From contig NZ_PVTH01000005.1 of assembly GCF_003002875.1 (NCBI RefSeq), positions 186,001 to 250,000 of the forward strand: a stretch of 64,000 nucleotides of DNA. Direction: 5' to 3'. The DNA is from Arcticibacter pallidicorallinus (GTDB taxonomy: Bacteria > Bacteroidota > Bacteroidia > Sphingobacteriales > Sphingobacteriaceae). The first letter of the stretch is position 1, and each line of letters begins with the position of its first letter. Below the pieces are notes generated by a model. That model was not told the origin of the DNA. It did no database searches and was given only the letters and a program-made list of their open reading frames with translations. The position numbers and the translations under genes are program-made. Below, one piece after another: positions 57,187-64,000 of this stretch.

Positions 57187-58020
57187 ATGAAGCTTAGGTC
57201 GAACGAACTCTTACGCAGAAAAATATACATGGTCGTGTTCCGGTCAGACACACCTGCCGGAAAGCTTTTCGACCTGGTACTCCTCTGGCTTATCTTGTTC
57301 AGCATACTATCGGTCTTTCTGGAAAGCGTCGCCAGTATCAGGCAGAATTACCTTTCCTATATCCGTGCGGCCGAATGGTTCTTCACCATTATATTTACCA
57401 TCGAGTATATCCTGCGGATCTATAGCTCGCGCAAGCCTCTGAAATACATTTTCAGCTTTTTAGGCTTAATCGATCTCATCGCTTTTCTTCCCGGTTACCT
57501 GAGTTTGTTTCTTACAGGCGGACAATATCTTGTGGTAGTGCGCGCCTTCCGCCTGCTGCGGGTCTTTAGGATTCTTAAACTCAGCCGATTTCTCTATGAA
57601 GGCAATATCCTGAGCACGGCGCTGAAGTCCAGTATGCACAAAATCATCGTTTTCATCCTGAGTGTGATCACACTGGTAACGATCATCGGCACGCTGATGT
57701 ACATTATCGAAGGGGATAAAAGCGGTTTCACGAGCATACCTGTTTCCATATATTGGGCAATTGTGACTATAACAACGGTGGGATACGGAGATATATCGCC
57801 CCAAACTCCGATGGGACAACTTCTGGCGAGCATATTAATGATTATCGGCTATGGGATTATAGCAGTACCAACAGGCATTGTATCGGTCGAAATGGCCAGA
57901 GCTACTGAAGAAGCGAAGGAGAAATGCGAGTATTGCCAGGCTCCTATTTACCCGAGAACTGCGAAATTTTGCTCTAACTGTGGTAAAGAGCGCCCCGGGG
58001 AAAAACAAGTATTCTCATAA
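57187..58020 (+). CDS. voltage-gated-type potassium channel with zinc-ribbon tail
   Basis: A six-helix channel subunit of 277 residues. The voltage sensor S4 is VVVRAFRLLRVFRILKLSRF, with regularly spaced Arg. The pore has the selectivity filter TVGYGDISP and the S6 helix LASILMIIGYGIIAVP. The C-terminal tail has two Cys pairs (CEYCQAP and CSNCGKE) forming a zinc ribbon. It forms a tetrameric K+ channel in the inner membrane; the ribbon may sense metal or help assembly, which is inference. It is divergent from GH97. Confidence 0.9.
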   Translation: MKLRSNELLRRKIYMVVFRSDTPAGKLFDLVLLWLILFSILSVFLESVASIRQNYLSYIRAAEWFFTIIFTIEYILRIYSSRKPLKYIFSFLGLIDLIAFLPGYLSLFLTGGQYLVVVRAFRLLRVFRILKLSRFLYEGNILSTALKSSMHKIIVFILSVITLVTIIGTLMYIIEGDKSGFTSIPVSIYWAIVTITTVGYGDISPQTPMGQLLASILMIIGYGIIAVPTGIVSVEMARATEEAKEKCEYCQAPIYPRTAKFCSNCGKERPGEKQVFS

Positions 58021-58037
58021 TTCAGAAATGCGCCGAA

Positions 58038-58076
58038 ACAAAAAAACCCGACTCTCCATGAGAATCAGGCTTTTGA
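58038..58076. terminator. probable bidirectional terminator
   Basis: An imperfect stem (AAAAACCCGACTCTC / GAGAATCAGGCTTTT) around CAT lies between the convergent channel and HTH genes. It has A-rich and T-rich sides. Confidence 0.5.
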
Positions 58077-58099
58077 TAAGATTGGTGTATAGGTATCGT

Positions 58100-58459
58100 T
58101 TAAACCGCTATTGATAGCTGGTGTGCCAATTGCTCGTTGTATTGTTCCAACAGGCTGATATATTTATCTTTCCAATGCTGAGCCTCGTCTTCTGTCGAAT
58201 CTTCGATACTCATGGAGAAAGATGCTTTTTTAAATCCTCTTTCGAAGTCTTCTGAAGTAAATAAATGAGGCAGTTCAATTGAAAAGTCGTGATTGATGAC
58301 ACAACCTACTCTGAAGATGATGTCAGCCTTCAGCTGTTGCTGATTAAACCAGTTATAAACGGAACGTCTGTTGACATTTGTCAACCTGGCGACATCACTG
58401 ATTGAATGACCGTTTCTTCGTACAACTTTTTCAAGGATTTGACCGTAATGAATTTCCAT
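58100..58459 (-). CDS. helix-turn-helix protein with C-terminal coiled coil
   Basis: A 119-residue protein. Residues 15-40 form a helix-turn-helix (GHSISDVARLTNVNRRSVYN, then WFNQQQL) of the XRE/phage-repressor kind. The rest is an acidic helical tail (DEAQHWKDKYISLLEQYNEQ), probably for dimerisation. It is most likely a small transcription regulator; the target is unknown. It is convergent with the channel gene and followed on its 5' side by a 340-bp intergenic region. Confidence 0.65.
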   Translation of the reverse strand: MEIHYGQILEKVVRRNGHSISDVARLTNVNRRSVYNWFNQQQLKADIIFRVGCVINHDFSIELPHLFTSEDFERGFKKASFSMSIEDSTEDEAQHWKDKYISLLEQYNEQLAHQLSIAV

Positions 58460-58799
58460 AGTTTTTGAGAGTTTGTTAATTTAAAAATCGATAAGGTTTG
58501 TTTGTTAACGCGTTGAAATATCTAAGACAAGTACTGTACCGATCTCACAATAAAATTTCCTATGAGATGGTATTTCAACACATTTTCATAAGATACTGAA
58601 CGATTTAAGGTTCAGTATGAGTAACAATACTTCACTTTTTAAAATATGTTTCAATCATTAACAACCTGCAAATATGGCCATTAGAACTACTATATTAAAT
58701 ATAACATACAACCACACATGAATAATAATCAGATAATCAAGCAACTGTAAATAAGTTGTATCTTTTCTCTCACCCAGTTATTGTTCAGCCGACTATAAA
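58460..58799. other. intergenic region upstream of the HTH gene
   Basis: 340 AT-rich bases between divergent genes. A weak hairpin (GATCTCA ... TGAGATGG) lies at about 58543-58569. I see no RNA gene or repeat; it should contain the HTH promoter. Confidence 0.45.
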
Positions 58800-59009
58800 A
58801 TGGCTAAACCGTTATTCCACCAGGAAATAAATATCAGTCCGGCGGTAAAATCGGCAGTTCAGATGGAGCGGCTGAAAAACGAAGCAAGCAATCGTCTGAA
58901 CATGGGCAGTCGACACCCCGAACTGGGGACATATCTCAGACTACATTGGGGAATTAAGCCCCAATTCGATATCTGTGGATACCGCGCCACGAAACGTAAC
59001 TTGCTTTAA
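58800..59009 (+). CDS. small hypothetical protein (69 aa)
   Basis: A short frame of basic, soluble sequence (MAKPLFHQEINISPAVKSAV, then QMERLKNEASNRLNMGSRHP). I do not recognise a family. The central helix and good start codon make a small gene plausible, but coding is not proven. Its stop overlaps the 3' end of the convergent MgtC-type gene by 4 bp. Confidence 0.35.
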   Translation: MAKPLFHQEINISPAVKSAVQMERLKNEASNRLNMGSRHPELGTYLRLHWGIKPQFDICGYRATKRNLL

Positions 59010-59641
59010 CTAAAGCTAATTATCTCCGCCACACCTGCAAGCCGCTCATTGAGTTCAGTGAACGACCTCTTGGTAGCCGTCACCTGCCACAGGACGCTAA
59101 GACTCCCGTTATCCTTGCTCAACTCCAGTCGCTCGATATTCAGTTCGGCATTATTGAACGATCGCTCCAGTGCCTGAATCCGGTTGAGATCGGAGTGATT
59201 AAAGGTTACGCTCACAATCTTCTGTTTCTGCAGCGCTCCAATGAGCTTTTCCACCTTAGATACCATTAATAATATAATAAGGGTAATAATAGTAAAGAGA
59301 AATGCCAGCGCGTGATATCCAATCCCTGTTGTCATTCCTATAGCTGCCGAGGTCCAGATCACTGCTGCTGTAGTCAGCCCTCTTATCGAAACCTGATCCT
59401 TAAAGATCACACCCGCACCGATAAAGCCAATTCCCGTAATGATATTTGCTGAAATACGATCGTCCGAGCCTGCTCCATATCCGGATACTATAGTAAATAT
59501 TGTGGAACCCAGGGAAATCAGGACGATCGTTCGAAAACCTGCAGACTTACTTTTATATTCTCGTTCGAACCCGATTATGCCTCCGCAAAGAACAGACATA
59601 CACATACTCACGATGTCAGATATACTAATATTAAACTCCAT
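59006..59641 (-). CDS. MgtC/SapB family membrane protein
   Basis: A 211-residue protein with the MgtC core: MCMSVLCGGIIGFEREYKSK, then RISANIITGIGFIGAGVIFK and TTAAVIWTSAAIGMTTGIGY. It has four or five membrane helices and a cytoplasmic C-terminal ACT-like domain (IVSVTFNHSDLNRIQALERS). MgtC-type proteins modulate ATP synthase or help survival at low magnesium; simple transport is doubtful. It stands alone, divergent from cspA. Confidence 0.85.
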   Translation of the reverse strand: MEFNISISDIVSMCMSVLCGGIIGFEREYKSKSAGFRTIVLISLGSTIFTIVSGYGAGSDDRISANIITGIGFIGAGVIFKDQVSIRGLTTAAVIWTSAAIGMTTGIGYHALAFLFTIITLIILLMVSKVEKLIGALQKQKIVSVTFNHSDLNRIQALERSFNNAELNIERLELSKDNGSLSVLWQVTATKRSFTELNERLAGVAEIISFS

Positions 59642-59754
59642 TCAGATTAAACAAAACCTCCTCGCCATGGTTTGAATCCACTTGCCGATTAACACATGAG
59701 CGTCATGTGACAAAATATAATTTTCGATACTGCCTAATAATCAATAAATTATTG

Positions 59755-59762
59755 TACATTTG
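59755..59762 (+). promoter_or_regulatory. probable -7 element of the cold-shock gene
   Basis: TACATTTG fits TAnnTTTG and ends 19 bases before the cspA ATG. No good -33 TTTG is seen at the right distance. The implied leader is short, unlike the long leader of E. coli cspA. Confidence 0.35.
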
Positions 59763-59781
59763 GATAATTAATTAAAATACA

Positions 59782-59973
59782 ATGCAACAAGGAACAGTAA
59801 AATTTTTCAACGAGACAAAAGGTTTTGGATTTATCGTACCAGCGAATGGTGACAGCGAAATCTTCGTTCATTCTTCAGGTTTGTTAGATAACATTCGTGA
59901 GAATGATTCAGTAACTTACGACGTTGAACAAGGCAGAAAAGGCCTAAACGCTATTAATGTTAAGATCGGTTAA
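59782..59973 (+). CDS. cold-shock domain protein, CspA family
   Basis: A 63-residue single cold-shock domain. It holds RNP1-like KGFGFIVP and RNP2-like EIFVHSSGL, and begins MQQGTVKFFNETKGFGFI. CspA proteins bind single-stranded RNA and keep messages unfolded. The length is slightly shorter than usual (about 65-70) but complete, ending INVKIG. A clear terminator follows. Confidence 0.93.
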   Translation: MQQGTVKFFNETKGFGFIVPANGDSEIFVHSSGLLDNIRENDSVTYDVEQGRKGLNAINVKIG

Positions 59974-59997
59974 TTAAAACTCATTTTATATATTGAT

Positions 59998-60028
59998 AAA
60001 AAGCATCCTCTCACAGGATGCTTTTTTT
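59998..60028 (+). terminator. terminator of the cold-shock gene
   Basis: AAAAAGCATCCT and AGGATGC plus seven T form a stem with a CTCAC loop, 25 bp after the stop codon. Confidence 0.85.
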
Positions 60029-60108
60029 GTTTAACAGGATTTTTTTGTCGCTCACGCAAAACCTGAAGCACTTTCTCCGGTTCATCTTCCGAAGAAAGAC
60101 ATTATCCT

Positions 60109-60417
60109 ATGCATCTTATTGAACTATTCCTACCCCTTTACGATTCCCAGGGGAACAGATTTCCTGAAAAAATATTCGCAGATCTTAAGAATGAGCTGAC
60201 CGAAAAGTTTGGCGGGCTAACTATTCACAGCAAGGCCCCCGCTACCGGACTGTGGAAACCGGCGAACGATAAGCCCGTTAAAGATACCATCGTCATCTAT
60301 GAAATCATGACGGACAATATTGACGAGGATGACTGGCAACGCTGGAAGAAGCAGCTTCAGAACGATCTCGAACAGGATGAAATTATGATCCGCTCGACCC
60401 AGATCAGGCTGCTATAA
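60109..60417 (+). CDS. conserved hypothetical protein (102 aa)
   Basis: I do not know a function. The protein is small and soluble. It reads LIELFLPLYDSQGNRFPEKI, FGGLTIHSKAPATGLWKP and VIYEIMTDNIDEDDWQRWKK, a pattern of alternating strands and helices seen in a widespread family of about 100-residue hypothetical proteins. It follows the cspA terminator and is transcribed separately. Confidence 0.6.
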   Translation: MHLIELFLPLYDSQGNRFPEKIFADLKNELTEKFGGLTIHSKAPATGLWKPANDKPVKDTIVIYEIMTDNIDEDDWQRWKKQLQNDLEQDEIMIRSTQIRLL

Positions 60418-60466
60418 TCTCTTCCCTCGTTCTGGTAACTCCTTTATATGAAGCCCTATTAAACCG

Positions 60467-60530
60467 GTGTTGAGGGCGTGTTAAGTCCGACTTTAGCTAG
60501 CAGAAGTCGGACTTAACACGCCCTCAACAC
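60467..60530. repeat. 27-bp perfect inverted repeat hairpin
   Basis: The arms at 60467-60493 and 60504-60530 are perfectly complementary over 27 bp around the loop TAGCTAGCAG. It lies between two convergent genes, but there is no T run on either side. It may act as a bidirectional terminator or an RNA-stabilising structure. Confidence 0.75.
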
Positions 60531-60677
60531 GGAAAAAACGGGGGTACATAGCAAAGGACATGGATCCGAAACAGAAGCCGTATAAAGCCGATACTTCAGG
60601 AAACTTTCGCTATAATCTTGGTGAATCAGGATTTATTTCGTCCCGGGAATCAAGCTCGACGAATGTCGCAACGGCCA

Positions 60678-61940
60678 CTAGGAACCAAACAGCATAAAGG
60701 CAATCACAAGGGTAACCAGGATATTAAACAGCTGCGCGATGAGGAAAGCATAGAGCGGCTTCCTGCTGTCCTTATTAAACAAATCAGCGAAACGTGTTTC
60801 GAGCCCGATGCTGGTGAAAGCGAGCGCGAACCAGAGGCCTTGCAGACTTTTCAGGCTGCCTTTAATTTCCGCATTGACTTCCGTTGGAACGAAAAACGAG
60901 AAGATCAGGGAGGCACCTATAAAGCCGAGCACAAACTTCGGGAAGCGTTCCCAAATGACACCCAGGGTAGGTTTGGTATCCTCCCTGGTAGCGAGCGGAT
61001 TGTTGGTATAAGTCCAGTAAATGGAGATAGCAAAAGCTGCGACACCCAGCAATACGTTCTGTGAGAATTTAACGATCGTACTGATTTCCAGCGCCCTATC
61101 GCCTACCAGGCTTCCGGAAGCAACTACAGCACCTGTAGTGTCTATACTGCCGCCCAGCCAGGCACCTGTAACTTCGTCGGGAAAATTGAAGTAACTGGCG
61201 ATATAAGGCATGATGATCATCATGGGGATCGCCGTGATCAGCACCATCGAAATCACGTAAGAGAGTTTCTTTGAATCTCCCTTAATGGCACCCGAGGTAG
61301 CGATGGCAGCCGACACTCCACAGATGGAGACCGCACTGGAAATCATCATGGTCAGCTCGTTGTCGATTTTTAACTTCCGGCAAAGCCAGAAAGCGAAGTA
61401 CCATACGGAGAGGACGACTACCAGTGCCTGTATCAGTCCCAGCGAACCGGCCTTCAGAATGTCCCCGAAAATAATTGTAGTACCCAGCAGAACGAGGCCT
61501 ATTTTCACATAAAGTTCCGTGGATAGTGTGTCTTTGAACCATTGCGGCAGACGAAAAAAGTTACTGATGATCAGACCTATGGACAAACTAAAGATCACCG
61601 CTTCCAGATTCAGGTTCTTAACCTGCTGATTGCCTGCCAGAATAAGAGCTATCAGGGTGAGGAAATAGACGGAGGGAAAGGTGATCAACAGATTTTTGAG
61701 AGGCTTGGAGGTTAAGAAAGCTCCCATTATAGCAACTATCAAAACGGCAAGAAATTGCAGCGCTATGGATTGTAGATTCGAGGACGACAAGACCGCGTTG
61801 CTGAGCTCTGCGGAATTGCTCCAGCTGAAGGCTGGCGCTGGAACAACGATTCCAAGTATTGCCAAAATGATGATCAGAATTCCAAGTACGACCACGGTCC
61901 AGTCCTCGTGAAGAGAAAAGCGGGTATTAATCGATGACAT
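60678..61940 (-). CDS. YeiH-family putative sulfate exporter
   Basis: A 420-residue membrane protein with about ten helices. It contains the YeiH (UPF0324) pattern: VYFLTLIALILAGNQQVKNL, VKIGLVLLGTTIIFGDIL, AVSICGVSAAIATSGAIKGD and GAWLGGSIDTTGAVVASGSL. Family members are named putative sulfate exporters because some sit by taurine/sulfonate genes; no such genes are here, so the substrate is unproven. The gene is upstream of the hairpin and 27 bp downstream of the oxidoreductase gene. Confidence 0.82.
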   Translation of the reverse strand: MSSINTRFSLHEDWTVVVLGILIIILAILGIVVPAPAFSWSNSAELSNAVLSSSNLQSIALQFLAVLIVAIMGAFLTSKPLKNLLITFPSVYFLTLIALILAGNQQVKNLNLEAVIFSLSIGLIISNFFRLPQWFKDTLSTELYVKIGLVLLGTTIIFGDILKAGSLGLIQALVVVLSVWYFAFWLCRKLKIDNELTMMISSAVSICGVSAAIATSGAIKGDSKKLSYVISMVLITAIPMMIIMPYIASYFNFPDEVTGAWLGGSIDTTGAVVASGSLVGDRALEISTIVKFSQNVLLGVAAFAISIYWTYTNNPLATREDTKPTLGVIWERFPKFVLGFIGASLIFSFFVPTEVNAEIKGSLKSLQGLWFALAFTSIGLETRFADLFNKDSRKPLYAFLIAQLFNILVTLVIAFMLFGS

Positions 61941-61967
61941 AAAGCAGGTTTTATAAAGTGAAGTGTT

Positions 61968-63422
61968 TTAAATAGTTGGAGCTTCGAGGTTAAACATGTC
62001 TTTCAAGGCTTTTTTGGCGGCGTGGTAGCCGCACATACCGTGTACGCCACCACCAGGAGGCGTCGATGAAGAGCAGATATAGATACCCCTGGCCGAGGTG
62101 GTATAGGGCGATCGCCGAAGGACCGGCCGCGTAAACAGCTGCCTCACATCCTGGATACCGCCGTTAATGTCCCCGCCAATATAGTTGGGATTATAGGCTT
62201 CCATTTCCGAAGCATTCATGGTGTGTTTTGCCAGGATGCGATCTTTGAAGCCTGGAGCAAAACGCTCCACCTGATTCTCGATCGCGGCAGTCATATCGAC
62301 GTTGGAACCATGCGGTACGTGGCAATACGCCCAGACCGTATGCTTGCCTTCGGGTGCCCTGCTGGGGTCGAAAAGACTTTGCTGGGCCATCAGTACGAAG
62401 GGTTTGTCTACAATTTTACCTTCATGGCTTCGCTTCTCTCCTGCCGCTATCTCTTCGATGGTATTGCCAAGATGAATCGTTCCGGCACGACGGCATTCCT
62501 CCGCTGTGAAAGGAACCGGACCATCCAGGGCCCAGTCGATCTTAAATACGCCCATGCCATAGCGATAGCGCTCCATCTGCCATTTGTAAATGGAGGAGAA
62601 TTTGTGACCGGCGATCTTCAAAAGCTGCCTGGGGGTAACATCAAAGAGAACCGTACGGGCGCTGGGGAGTTGTTCCAGCGAGCTTACCTGAAAATCGGTC
62701 TGGATCTCTCCACCCAGCGAAAGGTAGTAGGAAGTCATGGCATTTGCGATGGCAACAGAACCACCCACAGGAATAGGCCACCCGCCGAGATGCCCGTTAG
62801 CCATCAGAACCAGTCCGATCGCGGAAGTGCTGAGGTTTGTAAGAGGCTGGATACTGTGTGCCGCCATGCCGCCCCAAAGTCCCCGCGCCTCCTTTTGCGA
62901 GAACATCTTCGCCAGGCTCCATGCAGAGGGCAGTGCCTTGATCCCAAAGCCGGCCATGGTAAAAGGCCTGGAGGGGAAATGAAGCGGACCCAGCGCGTCT
63001 TTGGCAATCAGCGGCCAGGCTTCGCAGACCGAGTTCATCAATCGGGTATAGGCCGGTCCGTCTTTTCCCAGGGTAGCGGCGGTCTTTTCAATAGACGTGT
63101 GAAGCGCTGCCGCGTGTCCCTCATCAAAGGGATGAGCCGCCGCCACTTCGGGAGTAACGAAGCTAAGCCCGTGATCAGCCAGCGGGATCGACCTGAAGAA
63201 GGGAGAACGGGCAGCCATCGGATGAACGGCAGAGCAGATATCGTGTAAGAATCCGGGTAAGGTGAGTTCAGCGGAGCGCATCCCTCCTCCTATCTCTGAT
63301 TTCCCTTCAATTAAAAGGACAGATAAGCCCGATTGCCTGAGTGTAATCGCTGCTGCCAGGCCATTGGGACCGGCGCCTACCACTACTGCATCATAATCCC
63401 GGCTACTCGCTTTTTCTGTCAT
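61968..63422 (-). CDS. FAD-dependent oxidoreductase, phytoene dehydrogenase-like
   Basis: The 484-residue protein starts with an FAD-binding Rossmann motif (DAVVVGAGPNGLAAAITLRQ, then VLLIEGKSEIGGGM). Near the C-terminus, RGIYICSSSTPPGGGVHGMCGYHAA is the phytoene desaturase-family FAD-tail motif. It belongs to the broad CrtI/amine-oxidase-like group. No other carotenoid genes are in the window, so the substrate is unknown; relatives act on carotenoids or other isoprenoids. It may be co-transcribed with the YeiH gene. Confidence 0.8.
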   Translation of the reverse strand: MTEKASSRDYDAVVVGAGPNGLAAAITLRQSGLSVLLIEGKSEIGGGMRSAELTLPGFLHDICSAVHPMAARSPFFRSIPLADHGLSFVTPEVAAAHPFDEGHAAALHTSIEKTAATLGKDGPAYTRLMNSVCEAWPLIAKDALGPLHFPSRPFTMAGFGIKALPSAWSLAKMFSQKEARGLWGGMAAHSIQPLTNLSTSAIGLVLMANGHLGGWPIPVGGSVAIANAMTSYYLSLGGEIQTDFQVSSLEQLPSARTVLFDVTPRQLLKIAGHKFSSIYKWQMERYRYGMGVFKIDWALDGPVPFTAEECRRAGTIHLGNTIEEIAAGEKRSHEGKIVDKPFVLMAQQSLFDPSRAPEGKHTVWAYCHVPHGSNVDMTAAIENQVERFAPGFKDRILAKHTMNASEMEAYNPNYIGGDINGGIQDVRQLFTRPVLRRSPYTTSARGIYICSSSTPPGGGVHGMCGYHAAKKALKDMFNLEAPTI

Positions 63423-63474
63423 ACTTTTGAATAAATTCGAGCTTCATCTCGTTTGCTAAATTATTGATTTTGTG

Positions 63475-64000
63475 CTAATATTTACCTGCTTCGAGTTTGC
63501 CTTCCGATAAGGCGTATTTGCGGTCGATCCGGTTCAGAACCATGTGGATTTTATTTTTGTTCTCATCAGCTCCTTCGAGGATAACCTTAGCGCCGTCGGT
63601 AGTAGAATAGCGTAGGATCATCCGGTTTCTTTTGGGATCCTTAGCTTTTTCGGCTGGAATTCCGCGGGTTCGTCTGCTTGTCAACGCCAGTGGCTCAATC
63701 TTCAGGTTTTCGTCGCCTATATTAGCGAGTGCCTCCTTCGGGATCCAGTTATCCACTTGTTTCGGCTTCTTAGCTTCGGAAGCAGCGGCAGGTTCCTGCC
63801 GCACCCTGGGAACATTCTTATCCTGCAGATAAAGTACCTTGTTTTCTGTGTCGGCTTCGTAATAGAAGACCCGCCTGCCCCCTGCTACACCGGTCAGTTC
63901 GAAAGTCCGGTTGATATCCCGCATCGGGGAACCGCCGCCATTGGAAAGGTCCAGCTTCACGGGTTTGTTAACGTTGTAGGTTAAGGTCGACCACTTTTCA
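63475..64000 (-). CDS. hypothetical protein, N-terminus beyond the window
   Basis: The frame is open from the stop near 63475 to the right edge. Upstream of the GTG at 63960 it still reads WSTLTYNVNKP. So the visible 175 residues are the C-terminal part only. They are soluble and charged (GGSPMRDINRTFELTGVAGG, YYEADTENKVLYLQDKN, NRMILRYSTTDGAKVILEG). I do not recognise the family; it could be a periplasmic tail of a membrane protein, but nothing here proves this. Confidence 0.5.
   Translation of the reverse strand, partial: EKWSTLTYNVNKPVKLDLSNGGGSPMRDINRTFELTGVAGGRRVFYYEADTENKVLYLQDKNVPRVRQEPAAASEAKKPKQVDNWIPKEALANIGDENLKIEPLALTSRRTRGIPAEKAKDPKRNRMILRYSTTDGAKVILEGADENKNKIHMVLNRIDRKYALSEGKLEAGKY

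Noticed and set aside
62223-63248. A 341-codon plus-strand frame opposite the phytoene dehydrogenase-like gene
   Set aside because: The minus-strand product has clear FAD motifs; the plus frame is rich in unusual Arg/His stretches and has no domain.

Overview
The window reads as chromosome of a Bacteroidota bacterium, most likely a Sphingobacteriaceae (Pedobacter-like) species. The evidence is family content and signals: a LuxC-type acyl-CoA reductase beside ferredoxin, FtsE without an adjacent FtsX, DUF2520 and KdsC-like genes next to CcmF, GH127/GH43/GH3/GH97 glycosidases, and promoters of the TTTG-N19-TAnnTTTG type. No species is named because no marker was compared with a database.

Left chromosomal part (1-18768). 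Housekeeping genes: a WD40 protein end, an NlpC/P60 hydrolase, a universal stress protein, ferredoxin, acyl-CoA reductase, ftsE, grpE-dnaJ, an exopolyphosphatase, then a long leftward block (ccmC, a ccmD-like gene, gdhA, ccmE, ccmF, DUF2520, KdsC-like phosphatase, Maf). It ends with small membrane proteins, an ABC-F ATPase and tRNA-Lys(CTT).

Genomic island (18796-45814). A 26.9-kb island sits in the 3' part of tRNA-Lys. It is bounded by a perfect 85-bp direct repeat (18796-18880 and 45730-45814) and starts with a tyrosine recombinase. No conjugation genes are visible; the recognisable cargo is mostly defence-type. It holds a Gabija-like pair (OLD/TOPRIM nuclease plus UvrD-like helicase), a 1375-aa protein joining an Mrr-like nuclease to a NACHT-like NTPase, a RadC-like gene, a complete AbiE-type toxin-antitoxin pair plus an orphan AbiEi-like gene, and a two-gene unit of a sacsin/HSP90-type ATPase with a DUF3883 end followed by a single-HKD PLD-like nuclease. 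That last pair and the nuclease-NACHT protein are the best candidates for poorly described systems. The island is a mosaic. A second recombinase (33937-35166) lies next to a tRNA-Met 3' fragment in an attP-like arrangement. Two inverted 128-bp end modules, a related end motif beside attR, an eroded att copy, an IS110 fragment and an IS21 element record repeated insertion.

Right chromosomal part (45815-64000). A leftward carbohydrate locus (GH3, GH127, GH43, GH97) with signal peptides probably degrades arabinose- and glucose-containing oligosaccharides, with no SusC/SusD pair in the window. A DUF418 membrane protein, a voltage-gated-type K+ channel with a zinc-ribbon tail, an HTH protein, an MgtC-type protein, a cold-shock protein, a YeiH-type transporter, a phytoene-dehydrogenase-like oxidoreductase and a partial gene at the right edge follow.

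Start codons were moved inward from the longest open frame where the upstream part overlaps a terminator or a neighbouring gene. All functional statements rest on motifs read by eye.
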